64,000 bases of DNA from the NCBI RefSeq assembly GCF_000205165.1, contig NZ_GL883841.1, positions 31,590 through 95,589 on the forward strand, in the 5' to 3' direction. Below the pieces are notes generated by a model. That model made no database searches. It worked only from the letters and a program-made list of their open reading frames with translations, and had not been told where the DNA came from. The translations under genes and the position numbers were made by a program. Of the stretch, positions 1 to 7,813 are shown piece after piece. The DNA comes from Paraprevotella xylaniphila YIT 11841. GTDB lineage: Bacteria; Bacteroidota; Bacteroidia; Bacteroidales; Bacteroidaceae. Within the stretch, counting starts at the first letter, position 1, and every line of letters begins with the position of its first letter.

Positions 1-203
1 TTGAACTCCGTACGCAAAACAGCTTTTAGGTCATACACGTCCTGGTAACGGATGTGGCGCTCATCGGGACGGGGATGCACCGTGATGCCCTGTGCCCCGA
101 ACTTTTCACAATCCAATGCCACCTGCACGACGTCCGGATTATTGCCTCCCCGCGCATTACGCAGAGTAGCCACCTTATTAATGTTCACGCTTAATTTCGT
201 CAT
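1..203 (-). CDS. pdxJ: Pyridoxine 5'-phosphate synthase (partial)
   Basis: PdxJ condenses 1-deoxy-D-xylulose 5-phosphate with 3-amino-2-oxopropyl phosphate to give pyridoxine 5'-phosphate, the last ring-forming step of vitamin B6 synthesis in the cytoplasm. Only the first 67 codons are in the window; the rest lies beyond the left edge. The N-terminus [19 protein letters not shown] matches the family's opening substrate-pocket stretch, and [10 protein letters not shown] follows as the PdxJ HxRxDxRHI motif. The gene diverges from nadK across a 103-base gap. The family call is firm from these motifs even though most of the protein is missing. Confidence 0.93.
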   Translation of the reverse strand, partial: MTKLSVNINKVATLRNARGGNNPDVVQVALDCEKFGAQGITVHPRPDERHIRYQDVYDLKAVLRTEF

Positions 204-306
204 TTCTCTTTCAATTATAATTTGTCACCAATAGGGCAAAGTTAGAAAAAAATACTATATTTGCGGCTCTATAACCGCAGTAAAAGTCTTAATTAATATT
301 AGGAAA
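204..306. promoter_or_regulatory. Divergent pdxJ / nadK promoter region
   Basis: This short gap holds one Bacteroidota-type -7 box for each direction: TATATTTG at 256-263 facing nadK, and TAACTTTG on the minus strand at 237-244 facing pdxJ. Neither has a clean TTTG at the usual 19-21 base distance, so only the -7 elements are supported. No Shine-Dalgarno sequence precedes either start. Confidence 0.5.
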
Positions 307-1200
307 ATGGCAGAAAGACTCAAATTCGCCCTGTTCGGCAACATCTATCAAGCTAAAAAGTCGGCTTCGGTCAAACAACTCATTTCCTTGTTGACCGCCC
401 GTGGAGCCGAACTCTATATTGACACGGCTTTCTACACTTACCTTAAACAGGAACTTCATTTCGATGTCATCCCTACCGGACTGATATCAGACAGCGACTT
501 TCAGGCTGACATCGCAGTCAGCATGGGAGGTGACGGTACTTTTCTGGCCGCAGCCAGCCGGGTGGGAAATAAAGACATACCTATATTAGGAATCAACATG
601 GGGCGGCTCGGCTTCTTAGCCGACGTGTCTCCGGAAGAAATCAATGAATGCATCGACGACATCTACAACCACACATACAAAATTGACGAGCGTAGCGTCA
701 TCGAAGTAAAATACGAAGGTCCGGAACTCTCCGGATACCCATACGCCCTGAACGAAGTGGCCGTCCTGAAACGGGACAATTCCTCCATGATTTCCATCCG
801 GGTGGAAGTGAATGGCGAATTTCTGGCCACTTATCAGGCTGACGGCCTCATCATCAACACGCCCACCGGTTCCACCGGTTATGCCTTGAGCGTAGGAGGC
901 CCCATCATCGTGCCCCAATCCGGTACATTCTGCATTACACCCGTAGCCTCCCACAGCCTGAACGCACGCCCCATCACGCTCCGCGACCAAGTGGAACTTA
1001 CCCTGTCGGTAGAATCCCGCAACCATAATTTCCTCGTGGCTATAGACGGACGCAGCGAAGCCTGCACCGAAGCCACACGCCTCATCCTTCGTCGAGCTCC
1101 TTATAATATAAAGGTATTGCAACGCAAGAACCATTCGTTTTACTCCACCTTACGTGAGAAACTCATGTGGGGTGCCGACCCAAGGGAAGAATCATGTTGA
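307..1200 (+). CDS. nadK: NAD kinase
   Basis: NAD kinase phosphorylates NAD to NADP using ATP or polyphosphate in the cytoplasm and is the only source of NADP. The 297-residue length is normal. Diagnostic motifs are present: GGDGTFL (about residues 74-80), the diacylglycerol-kinase-like phosphate loop with its catalytic Asp; GINMGRLGFL (95-104); NEVAVLKR (149-156); and TPTGSTGYA (185-193). The next gene begins inside its last codons (ATG at 1194, stop at 1198-1200), so the two are probably co-transcribed and translationally coupled. Nothing is unusual in the sequence. Confidence 0.96.
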   Translation: MAERLKFALFGNIYQAKKSASVKQLISLLTARGAELYIDTAFYTYLKQELHFDVIPTGLISDSDFQADIAVSMGGDGTFLAAASRVGNKDIPILGINMGRLGFLADVSPEEINECIDDIYNHTYKIDERSVIEVKYEGPELSGYPYALNEVAVLKRDNSSMISIRVEVNGEFLATYQADGLIINTPTGSTGYALSVGGPIIVPQSGTFCITPVASHSLNARPITLRDQVELTLSVESRNHNFLVAIDGRSEACTEATRLILRRAPYNIKVLQRKNHSFYSTLREKLMWGADPREESC

Positions 1201-2861
1201 ACGCCTTTCGCTCCTCTACGTCAACCTATTCCACCCTACGTTTGCTCCAATGGCTGTGGAATATCCTGCGACACCACCGACTGCAAACGGGACTGAACAC
1301 CCTGCTCGGCTGTTCCACCGTATTGTTGGATTTCATGTTCATCGCTGCCACCAAATGGACCATCGACATCGCGACCTATAAAGCCCCCGGAAGTTTATCC
1401 ATAGCCGCCGCACTACTCATCGGTATCCTGTTGTCACAGCTCTGCATCCATTTCGCTTCACGTTGGGTCAAGGCCATTTTGGGAGTCAAGGCACAAAACC
1501 ACATGCAACGGTTCTATTTCGACCGTTTGCTCCACAGCGAGTGGAAAGACCGGAACCGACGCCACAGCGGTGACCTCCTGAACAGGCTGGAGCGAGATGT
1601 CACCGACGTGGTGAATGCCGTCACCGAAACGGCTCCTTCCATTATCGCCGTGTGCATACGGTTGGCAGGCGCGTTCTTATTCCTGTATTCCATGGATGCT
1701 TCATTGGCTTGTCTCACTGTGGCCATCATTCCGCTCTTCATGGTATTGAGCAAAGTATATATGAAACGTATGCGCAAACTGACCCGCGAAATCAGGAATA
1801 CGGACAGCCGTATCCAAAGCATACTGCAAGAAACGATACAGCACCAGATGGTTGTACAGACTTTGGAACAACAGCCCGTTATGGTACAACGGTTGGACAA
1901 CATACAACAGGATTTACGTGGCCAAATCAAGACGCGCACCCACTTTTCGTCCATCTCCTCGTCTTTCCTCAGTGCCGGATTCATGGGGTGTTACCTCGTA
2001 GCCTTTCTTTGGGGAGCCGCCCGGCTGCACGAAGGGACGATCACCTACGGCATGATGATAGCCTTTATCCAACTTGTAGGACAAATACAAGGACCGTTCC
2101 GGGACATGACCCGTTTCATTCCTGTTTTCGTCAACGCTTTTACAGCCGGCGAACGCCTCATGCAATTGGAAGAAATCCCCTTGGAAAAGTATCCCGAAGG
2201 AACCCGGATGGGTTCGCCCTCCGGCATACGCTTCCATCAGGTCTCATACGCATACGACAAGGGAGGCCGCCACGTGCTGCAAGATTTCACCTACGATTTC
2301 CCGCCAGGCAGCCATACGGCCGTGATAGGGGAAACCGGTGCAGGGAAAACGACTTTAATACGCCTGATGCTTTCCTTAATCCACCCCACTGCGGGAAAAA
2401 TCATATTATACGACAACCATGGCAGGCAATCCGAATGCAACGCAGGTACCCGCTCCTGCTTCACATACGTCCCACAGGGAAACACCCTCTTTAGCGGTAC
2501 CATACGGGAAAACCTGTTGCTCGGCAACCCGCACGCCACAGATGAAGAGATGCAAGCCGCACTTGCCCACGCCTGCGCCGATTTCGTATTCCAACTACCC
2601 GAAGGCCTGGACAGCCGTTGCGGCGAACAAGGCACGGGATTAAGCGAAGGACAGTCGCAACGTGTTGCCATCGCCCGCGCTTTACTGCGTCCGGGCGGTA
2701 TATTACTATTCGACGAAGCCACTTCCTCACTCGACACCGCAACCGAGAAACGGCTATGGCAAAATATCTGTAGCCATTATGGCGATAAGACCTTGATTTT
2801 TGTCACTCACCGGATGAACATCATTACATCAGAAACACGCGTATTGAAACTCTGCAAATAA
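1194..2861 (+). CDS. ABC transporter, fused permease and ATPase
   Basis: This is a half-size exporter of 555 residues: an N-terminal membrane domain of about six helices (roughly residues 1-310) followed by a nucleotide-binding domain. The ATPase half shows Walker A GETGAGKTT (near residue 378), a signature of the form LSEGQSQR (near 482; Glu replaces the second Gly of the usual LSGGQ) and Walker B ILLFDEATSSLD (near 503). I chose the ATG at 1194 over the ORF start at 1167 because it overlaps the nadK stop by seven bases, a coupling pattern. The family exports lipids, peptides or drugs as dimers in the inner membrane. The substrate cannot be read from the sequence. Confidence 0.88.
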   Translation: MLNAFRSSTSTYSTLRLLQWLWNILRHHRLQTGLNTLLGCSTVLLDFMFIAATKWTIDIATYKAPGSLSIAAALLIGILLSQLCIHFASRWVKAILGVKAQNHMQRFYFDRLLHSEWKDRNRRHSGDLLNRLERDVTDVVNAVTETAPSIIAVCIRLAGAFLFLYSMDASLACLTVAIIPLFMVLSKVYMKRMRKLTREIRNTDSRIQSILQETIQHQMVVQTLEQQPVMVQRLDNIQQDLRGQIKTRTHFSSISSSFLSAGFMGCYLVAFLWGAARLHEGTITYGMMIAFIQLVGQIQGPFRDMTRFIPVFVNAFTAGERLMQLEEIPLEKYPEGTRMGSPSGIRFHQVSYAYDKGGRHVLQDFTYDFPPGSHTAVIGETGAGKTTLIRLMLSLIHPTAGKIILYDNHGRQSECNAGTRSCFTYVPQGNTLFSGTIRENLLLGNPHATDEEMQAALAHACADFVFQLPEGLDSRCGEQGTGLSEGQSQRVAIARALLRPGGILLFDEATSSLDTATEKRLWQNICSHYGDKTLIFVTHRMNIITSETRVLKLCK

Positions 2862-2872
2862 AAAGGAAAAAC

Positions 2873-2904
2873 TTTGGCCAACCCACGCAAAAACACTATC
2901 TTTG
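2873..2904 (+). promoter_or_regulatory. Bacteroidota promoter of the cobalamin riboswitch transcript
   Basis: TTTG at 2873-2876 and TATCTTTG at 2897-2904 are separated by exactly 20 bases, a perfect match to the Bacteroidota primary-sigma consensus. Transcription should start about seven bases further on, at the first riboswitch base. The promoter begins 12 bases after the stop of the ABC transporter gene, so the riboswitch is independently transcribed. Confidence 0.8.
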
Positions 2905-2910
2905 CCCCGA

Positions 2911-3094
2911 AACAGGTGTCCTGTCTGCCGATCGGCATTCCGGATGAAAAGGGAATCGGGTGGAAATCCCGGACAGTCCCGCTGCTGTAAATTCCAGAAA
3001 GCGTATCAAAAGGAAGACTCATACCACTGCCTCAAATCCATCACGGGGTCGGGAAGGTTTTTGATACGGGAATAAGTCAGAAAACCTGCCTGTT
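2911..3094 (+). ncRNA. Cobalamin (B12) riboswitch with no downstream gene
   Basis: The stretch carries the conserved cobalamin-riboswitch parts in order: closing helix P1 (AACAGG at 2911-2916 with CCTGTT at 3089-3094), GGGAAtcGGGTGgAAaTCC, the core ending CCCGCtGCTGTaA, the ACCACTG element near 3024, CGGG then GGGAAGG near 3044-3057, TGATACGGGAATAAGTCAG, and ACCTGCCTG at the end. Such elements normally repress btuB-type transporters or B12 enzymes when adenosylcobalamin binds. Here no ORF of useful length begins within 790 bases, and a strong hairpin follows at 3391-3427. The cognate gene appears to have been lost, or the leader itself is the product. Confidence 0.9.
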
Positions 3095-3390
3095 CAAACT
3101 GCGGCATCTCGCTTCGAGGGTTAGGCGATGATTCCACTCAGATTCTAAGAACCGTCTTTTCTATCACAAGGATCGGCTTATTTCGTCCGCAACATAACGG
3201 ACGAATGTGGCACCTTTCAGAACATGACGCTTGGAAGATGCCTGTCACACGACAACGTTTATTTAACCCCCTCCAAAGGCCGAAGCGATTCGCCCTTGCG
3301 TCTGCCATGCTATCTGCTATCAATCCATTTTACCAGACGCAGAAATAAACGGAAACGATGGAGACAGACAGAAGAATTCACATTCAAAAA

Positions 3391-3427
3391 AATGACGTCC
3401 AGAAGAAAATCTCTTCAGGACGTCATT
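3391..3427 (+). terminator. Terminator-like hairpin ending the riboswitch transcript
   Basis: AATGACGTCC at 3391-3400 pairs perfectly with GGACGTCATT at 3418-3427. Inside, GAAG pairs with CTTC around an A-rich loop. The following GATTTTATC is a weak T tract. It would end the orphan riboswitch RNA at about 520 nucleotides. The 296 bases between the riboswitch and this hairpin contain no convincing ORF in any frame. Confidence 0.6.
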
Positions 3428-3522
3428 GATTTTATCTACCGGACATTCTTAAAAACAAGAATAAAATAATGATACAATGAAAATTTAGGGATTTTACTAC
3501 TTTATTCTCTTGCAAAAAATTA

Positions 3523-3923
3523 ACTTTGCATACTATAGGAATACAATGTTCAAAAAAGGAGGTGAAGAAACAGACAGTAAAATGAATGAGACGCAAAAAA
3601 AGGACAGCATGCTCGACAAGGCTGCATTTCATTAATCCGAGTAAGAATCTACCGCGTTGGAATACGCGGCATATTAACAAACCGAGAAAGCGTTCCATTC
3701 CATAACTTGAAATGAACATATAAAATATTGAGCTTTTAGCTCTTGTTCTTCTTTTGTCGAATACCGCCAAACATTCACTGCATAAGAACAAGCAGACTGG
3801 GAGTTCACGCCAATAAGGCGTGAGCTATTCTGTTGCTTGTATGCAGAAGGTCACTTGGCGGTAACCCAACAAAAGGCAATCTAAAGAATGGTTGCACGCC
3901 TTTTTCATAACCCAAACATCAAT
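3523..3923 (+). ncRNA. Structured 5' leader or small RNA upstream of the BspA-like gene
   Basis: A -7 box TAACTTTG at 3523-3530 begins a 390-base untranslated stretch. It contains an isolated hairpin CCGCG/CGCGG (3652-3656, 3665-3669), GAGC/GCTC (3730-3733, 3739-3742), then a nested four-helix rod. In the rod, TACCGCCAA (3762-3770) pairs with TTGGCGGTA (3855-3863), CTGCATA (3778-3784) with TATGCAG (3840-3846), CAAGC (3789-3793) with GCTTG (3835-3839), and AGTTCACGCC (3802-3811) with GGCGTGAGCT (3817-3826). A final AAAAGGC ... GCCTTTTT pair (near 3871-3905) sits just before the start codon like an attenuator. I recognise no named Rfam family with certainty. It could be a regulatory leader, a stable small RNA or a dispersed element. 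Confidence 0.6.
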
Positions 3924-6113
3924 ATGAAAAATATATTACTTGTATTATTAACCACCTTCTGTATAGGACAGAAGACCTTTGCTTATGACTGTGCCGTTGG
4001 CGGAATTGCCTATAACCTAAATTACAATACAGCCTCCGTAACTTATTTTAGTATGGAGTACAACCACGGTTACTATTTCCGAGAAGTCAAAATCCCAAGC
4101 CACATAACATACGACGGAACGACCTACACCGTTAACACGATTGCAGAAAATGCGTTCATCAACTGTACCAAATTGACATCCATCACAATCCCGAGCACCG
4201 TCACTTATATCCATGGCGAAGCATTCGCCGGTTGCAGTTCACTATCCGAACTGACCATCGAAGACGGTAAACAACCATTATTCCTGGATGCCAAAACCAC
4301 CGGATTTAAATATTACAGAGAGGGGGTGTTTGCCGATTGCAGAATAAATAAATTATACCTTGGCAGAGACTTGCAGTACAACGAAAGCGAAGAATGGCCT
4401 TCAACACAATACTACCCTCCGTTTTACAATGATGTCCCCAAAGACAACAAAAACACACTATACGACGTCACCATAGGAAAGGATGTCACGACAATCCCGT
4501 CCCAACTGTTCTACTCTTTTGAGAGACTATCTTCCATCACCCTGCCAGATTCCCTTCAAACGATAGGACGCACCGCTTTTGCGAACACAGGCATCTCGGA
4601 CATTGAAATCCCACAAGCCGTCAAGCGTATAGGCCCCTACGCTTTCAGCGGCTGCAAGAAGTTATGTACCGTCGTATTGCCGGACTCTGTTTTTTCGATA
4701 GAAGAAGGTACTTTTTATAACTGCGAACAGTTGATTACCATCAATCTGCCGCCCTGCTTAAAGACGCTTGCTCCTTCTGCTTTTTCGGGTTGCAAACGGT
4801 TGAATACGGAAATCCCTGTCGGAATGGACAGTATAGGTCCGGGGGCACTGAATAATTGCTCTTCACTAACCAAACTGTGGATACCCAACGTGGGAAATGC
4901 CGACTTCGGACTTGCAGGATGTACAAGTTTAGACAGTATCAATATCAGAAGTGCAAAAACAATACCTAACGGCCTATTCTCAAACCTGCCTGCCCTCAAA
5001 TACTTGGAAATACCATTTACCCAAAACAACCTGGGCATGTTCTTTGGCAGTTCATGCGACAACACAAAAGGTGAATACCTCCCCATCACCCAATACTCCG
5101 AAAACGGAAAGAGCCACACCTACTATATCCCTAAGGCATTGGAAGAAATCGTGATTGCAGACGGAAGCGAGACATTGGCATACGGAGCATTCTATAATTG
5201 CTCCATGCTTAGAAAAGCTACATTGCCAAGCACCCTGAACGGCATTAAAGAAAAAGCATTCTACGGCTGCGAAGGGCTGACGGACATATACGTAAAACGC
5301 GCCCTGCCTCCCGTTGCCTACTCCGGGACATTCGAGGGGGTAAATTTGTTCGCCTGCACCTTACATGTACCATACGGAAGCAAACAATACTACGAGAAAG
5401 CCACTGGATGGAAAGACTTTTACTTCATAGAAGAAGAGGCGCCAATAAAGATAGACGTGACGAAAAACATAATGAACGCTGGAGAAATACTCGGGCTCAC
5501 GGAATACCAATATGGCGACAATGTAGAACTTGAAGCCATAGCCCATAGTGGATATACGTTTTCCGCCTGGACTGAAAACGGAAACATACTGACTACCGAC
5601 AGGCTATGTTCATTTGTTGCAGAAAGCAACCGAAAGCTGATAGCCGTATTTGTCCCTACTCTCGACTCCAACCTGATACAAGCTTCCCCGGAAAACACAA
5701 AAGTCAGCTTTACGTGGGAAAAAGAAGCGGACGCAGCGTCGTATAAACTTACCGTATACGAGGACGCAGCAATGACAATCGTAGTCGGAAGCCAAAGTTT
5801 TGACGCCAATGGAAATATCTTATCACGAAGTACCTCCGATTCAATCTCTACCGTATTTAAAAATTTGACAGAACAACATGATTATTACTACAGTCTCAAA
5901 ACTTACTCGAAAAACGGAGAAGTACTATCCCATTATATAGGATTGTTTTCCACGTCATCTGAAACAAGCATCCAAAAGATGGAAACAAACGGACACAATC
6001 CGGACATTACCGGTTATTACGACCTCAATGGACGGAAACTGGATGCCCCCGGAAAAGGCATTCACATCATCCGCTATTCCGACGGGACGACACAAAAACG
6101 GATCGTGGACTGA
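3924..6113 (+). CDS. BspA-like leucine-rich-repeat surface protein
   Basis: This secreted protein of 729 residues begins with a signal peptide (MKNILLVLLTTFCIG..., cleavage near residue 20). Residues about 25-490 are tandem LRR_5 / BspA-type repeats, each with a pattern such as AFxNCxxLxSITIPSTV. These repeats in Treponema and Bacteroides bind host matrix proteins and other bacteria. A region near SGYTFSAWTENG resembles the Listeria-Bacteroides (InlB B) repeat, followed by a fibronectin-like stretch. The C-terminus YYDLNGRKLDAPGKGIHIIR resembles the type IX-like sorting tail common on such proteins. I chose ATG 3924 rather than 3888 because it starts the signal peptide directly. It follows the structured leader and is monocistronic. 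Confidence 0.88.
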   Translation: MKNILLVLLTTFCIGQKTFAYDCAVGGIAYNLNYNTASVTYFSMEYNHGYYFREVKIPSHITYDGTTYTVNTIAENAFINCTKLTSITIPSTVTYIHGEAFAGCSSLSELTIEDGKQPLFLDAKTTGFKYYREGVFADCRINKLYLGRDLQYNESEEWPSTQYYPPFYNDVPKDNKNTLYDVTIGKDVTTIPSQLFYSFERLSSITLPDSLQTIGRTAFANTGISDIEIPQAVKRIGPYAFSGCKKLCTVVLPDSVFSIEEGTFYNCEQLITINLPPCLKTLAPSAFSGCKRLNTEIPVGMDSIGPGALNNCSSLTKLWIPNVGNADFGLAGCTSLDSINIRSAKTIPNGLFSNLPALKYLEIPFTQNNLGMFFGSSCDNTKGEYLPITQYSENGKSHTYYIPKALEEIVIADGSETLAYGAFYNCSMLRKATLPSTLNGIKEKAFYGCEGLTDIYVKRALPPVAYSGTFEGVNLFACTLHVPYGSKQYYEKATGWKDFYFIEEEAPIKIDVTKNIMNAGEILGLTEYQYGDNVELEAIAHSGYTFSAWTENGNILTTDRLCSFVAESNRKLIAVFVPTLDSNLIQASPENTKVSFTWEKEADAASYKLTVYEDAAMTIVVGSQSFDANGNILSRSTSDSISTVFKNLTEQHDYYYSLKTYSKNGEVLSHYIGLFSTSSETSIQKMETNGHNPDITGYYDLNGRKLDAPGKGIHIIRYSDGTTQKRIVD

Positions 6114-6139
6114 CGTTTCCCGTCCCTCTCATCCCCATG

Positions 6140-6172
6140 CGGCCACCCTTTGCGTATGCAAAACGGTGGCCG
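6140..6172 (+). terminator. Terminator after the BspA-like gene
   Basis: CGGCCACC (6140-6147) pairs with GGTGGCCG (6165-6172), with TTTGC/GCAAA continuing the helix inside. It starts 26 bases after the stop codon, as expected for an intrinsic terminator, though the following T tract is poor (TAAAACTT). Confidence 0.6.
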
Positions 6173-6358
6173 TAAAACTTATACAAACGACACTTTGAAA
6201 GCGCACCCTTCCGGTTAACCTTCAAAAAGGAAGCAAACCATACGGATTTCAGCCATTCATTGGGATTCAAAGCCCGTAATTTAGAGTAAAATTTCGCATA
6301 AACATGCAAGAAATTCCTCTTTTCTCTGCATAAATCCTGCATATATGCAAATCAATCT

Positions 6359-6404
6359 CAGCCGAACGGAAATTCATTCGGCTGAAAGCGATTTTCCGTT
6401 CGGC
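6359..6404. repeat. Intergenic palindromic repeat, copy 1 (two competing hairpins)
   Basis: GCCGAACGGAAA (6361-6372) is the perfect inverse of TTTCCGTTCGGC (6393-6404). The overlapping CAGCCGAA (6359-6366) also pairs with TTCGGCTG (6377-6384), so only one hairpin can form at a time. The words CGGAAAAT, TTCGGCTGA and their complements recur in intergenic gaps at 24.5, 38.2 and 57.6 kb, which marks a dispersed family. The gap 6173-6849 otherwise contains no ORF I can support. Confidence 0.65.
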
Positions 6405-6652
6405 GCACAATGAAAGCAAGTCCTACGCCAACCATGCCACAAGTCGTTGGAAACGGGAATAAAAACAAGCCGTAAACCGTCTTTCCACCTCTAATTGAAA
6501 CGGAAACACCTCCAAAAACAGAAAACAGAATGACAACGAAACAGGCTCACCGCTTTCCCGACCGTAAAACCGTACGCACAAACCTCCGGCACGGCCGACA
6601 AAAGAACGGGACAAGACCTTCTTTCGTTACAAAACGATAAAAAACCGCCGCA

Positions 6653-6708
6653 CGAGAATCCGTTATTTCCATCCCTCCCCTCTTCCGGACCGAAATAACG
6701 GATTCTCG
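6653..6708. repeat. 17-bp perfect inverted repeat upstream of the sugar kinase
   Basis: CGAGAATCCGTTATTTC (6653-6669) is matched exactly by its reverse complement at 6692-6708, with a 22-base loop. It lies about 60 bases upstream of a -7 box (TATATTTG, 6768-6775) for the kinase gene. It lacks a T tract on either strand, so a protein-binding site or a regulatory RNA structure is at least as likely as a terminator. Confidence 0.5.
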
Positions 6709-6849
6709 GACAACCGGATTTAACATTTTGACACTTTGCCCATGCCGTGCCACTGCATAAAAAGTGGTATATTTGTACCGTCATGCCACCGGACTGTACA
6801 GGGGTCGCCATCGGCATACACAAGAAACAAACCGTCAAACCGCATCATC

Positions 6850-7737
6850 ATGAAACAATCCATCGTAACAGGCATGGGAGAAGCCTTGTGGGACATGTTG
6901 CCCGAAGGCAAGAAAATAGGAGGCGCACCGGCCAATTTCGCCTACCACATCTCGCAATTCGGAATAGACAGCCGGGTAGTGAGTGCCGTGGGAAGGGACA
7001 CGGCGGGGAGCGAGCTATTGGAGAACTTACGGGACAAATCGCTGAAAGGACTTATTGAGAAAACGGACTTCCCCACAGGAAGCGTAGAGGTGGAAGTGGA
7101 CGAAAAGGGCATCCCCTGCTACAACATCCGGGAAGACGTGGCATGGGACCATATCCCCTTCACGCCGCAAACGGCAGAACTGGCCCGCCAGACGCAAGCC
7201 GTATGTTTCGGTTCGTTGGCCCAACGGCATCCCGCCTCACGCTCCACCATCCACCGGTTCCTTGACACCATGCCGGACGGGGACGGGCAATACAAGATAT
7301 TCGACATCAACCTCCGGCAAGGTTTCTACACACAGGAAATCATCTCCACCAGTCTGCAAAAGTGCAACATCCTTAAAATCAACGACGAAGAACTCGACAT
7401 CGTGACACGTCTGTTCGACTTGCCCGGTACGAATCAGGAAGCAAGATGCAGGACGCTGCTGAAGCGATATGCGCTGAAGGCTTTGATTCTCACCTGCGGC
7501 GCACGAGGCAGCTTCGTATTCACCCCGGAAGAGACATCCTATCGAGACACCCCGAAAGTGGAAGTGGCCGACACCGTAGGTGCAGGCGACTCCTTCACAG
7601 CCGCTTTCACGGTCGCCATCCTTTCCGGAAAAAACATCCATGAAGCACACCGCCTCGCAGTGGACGTTTCAGCTTACGTATGTACGCAAAAAGGAGCCAT
7701 GCCCCTGCTCCCCGAGAGATTCACGAAACAGATATAA
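6850..7737 (+). CDS. PfkB-family carbohydrate kinase (fructokinase-like)
   Basis: This ribokinase/PfkB-fold enzyme of 295 residues phosphorylates a sugar, probably fructose, with ATP in the cytoplasm. The N-terminal signature GGAPANFAYHISQFG and the C-terminal anion-hole and catalytic-base motif DTVGAGDSFTAAF are clear, and the length is normal for fructokinases. I chose the ATG at 6850 because it begins the conserved first strand (MKQSIVTGMGEALWD). The longer ORF upstream would cross the promoter -7 box at 6768-6775. It is transcribed alone and ends in a strong bidirectional terminator shared with the facing GH127 gene. Substrate choice within the family cannot be read with certainty. Confidence 0.85.
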   Translation: MKQSIVTGMGEALWDMLPEGKKIGGAPANFAYHISQFGIDSRVVSAVGRDTAGSELLENLRDKSLKGLIEKTDFPTGSVEVEVDEKGIPCYNIREDVAWDHIPFTPQTAELARQTQAVCFGSLAQRHPASRSTIHRFLDTMPDGDGQYKIFDINLRQGFYTQEIISTSLQKCNILKINDEELDIVTRLFDLPGTNQEARCRTLLKRYALKALILTCGARGSFVFTPEETSYRDTPKVEVADTVGAGDSFTAAFTVAILSGKNIHEAHRLAVDVSAYVCTQKGAMPLLPERFTKQI

Positions 7738-7755
7738 GATGACGGGACAAAAAGA

Positions 7756-7795
7756 AGAGTGTGCCGCAAGAAACACATCCCTTGCGGCACACTCT
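7756..7795. terminator. Bidirectional terminator between kinase and GH127 genes
   Basis: AGAGTGTGCCGCAAG (7756-7770) pairs perfectly with CTTGCGGCACACTCT (7781-7795) around a 10-base loop. It lies between two convergent genes ending 76 bases apart. An A-rich run precedes it and a CTTTC run follows, giving U tracts in both directions. Confidence 0.8.
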
Positions 7796-7813
7796 CTTTC
7801 ACAATCCCATATC

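Noticed and set aside
3224..3469. 81-codon ORF after the cobalamin riboswitch as its regulated gene
   Set aside because: It is basic and low-complexity, runs through the terminator hairpin, starts 130 bases after the riboswitch and resembles no B12-related protein.
3540..3880. Structured leader as tmRNA, 6S RNA or a group II intron fragment
   Set aside because: It has no tRNA-like ends or tag frame, no 6S central bubble with long closing stem, and no domain V-type hairpin.
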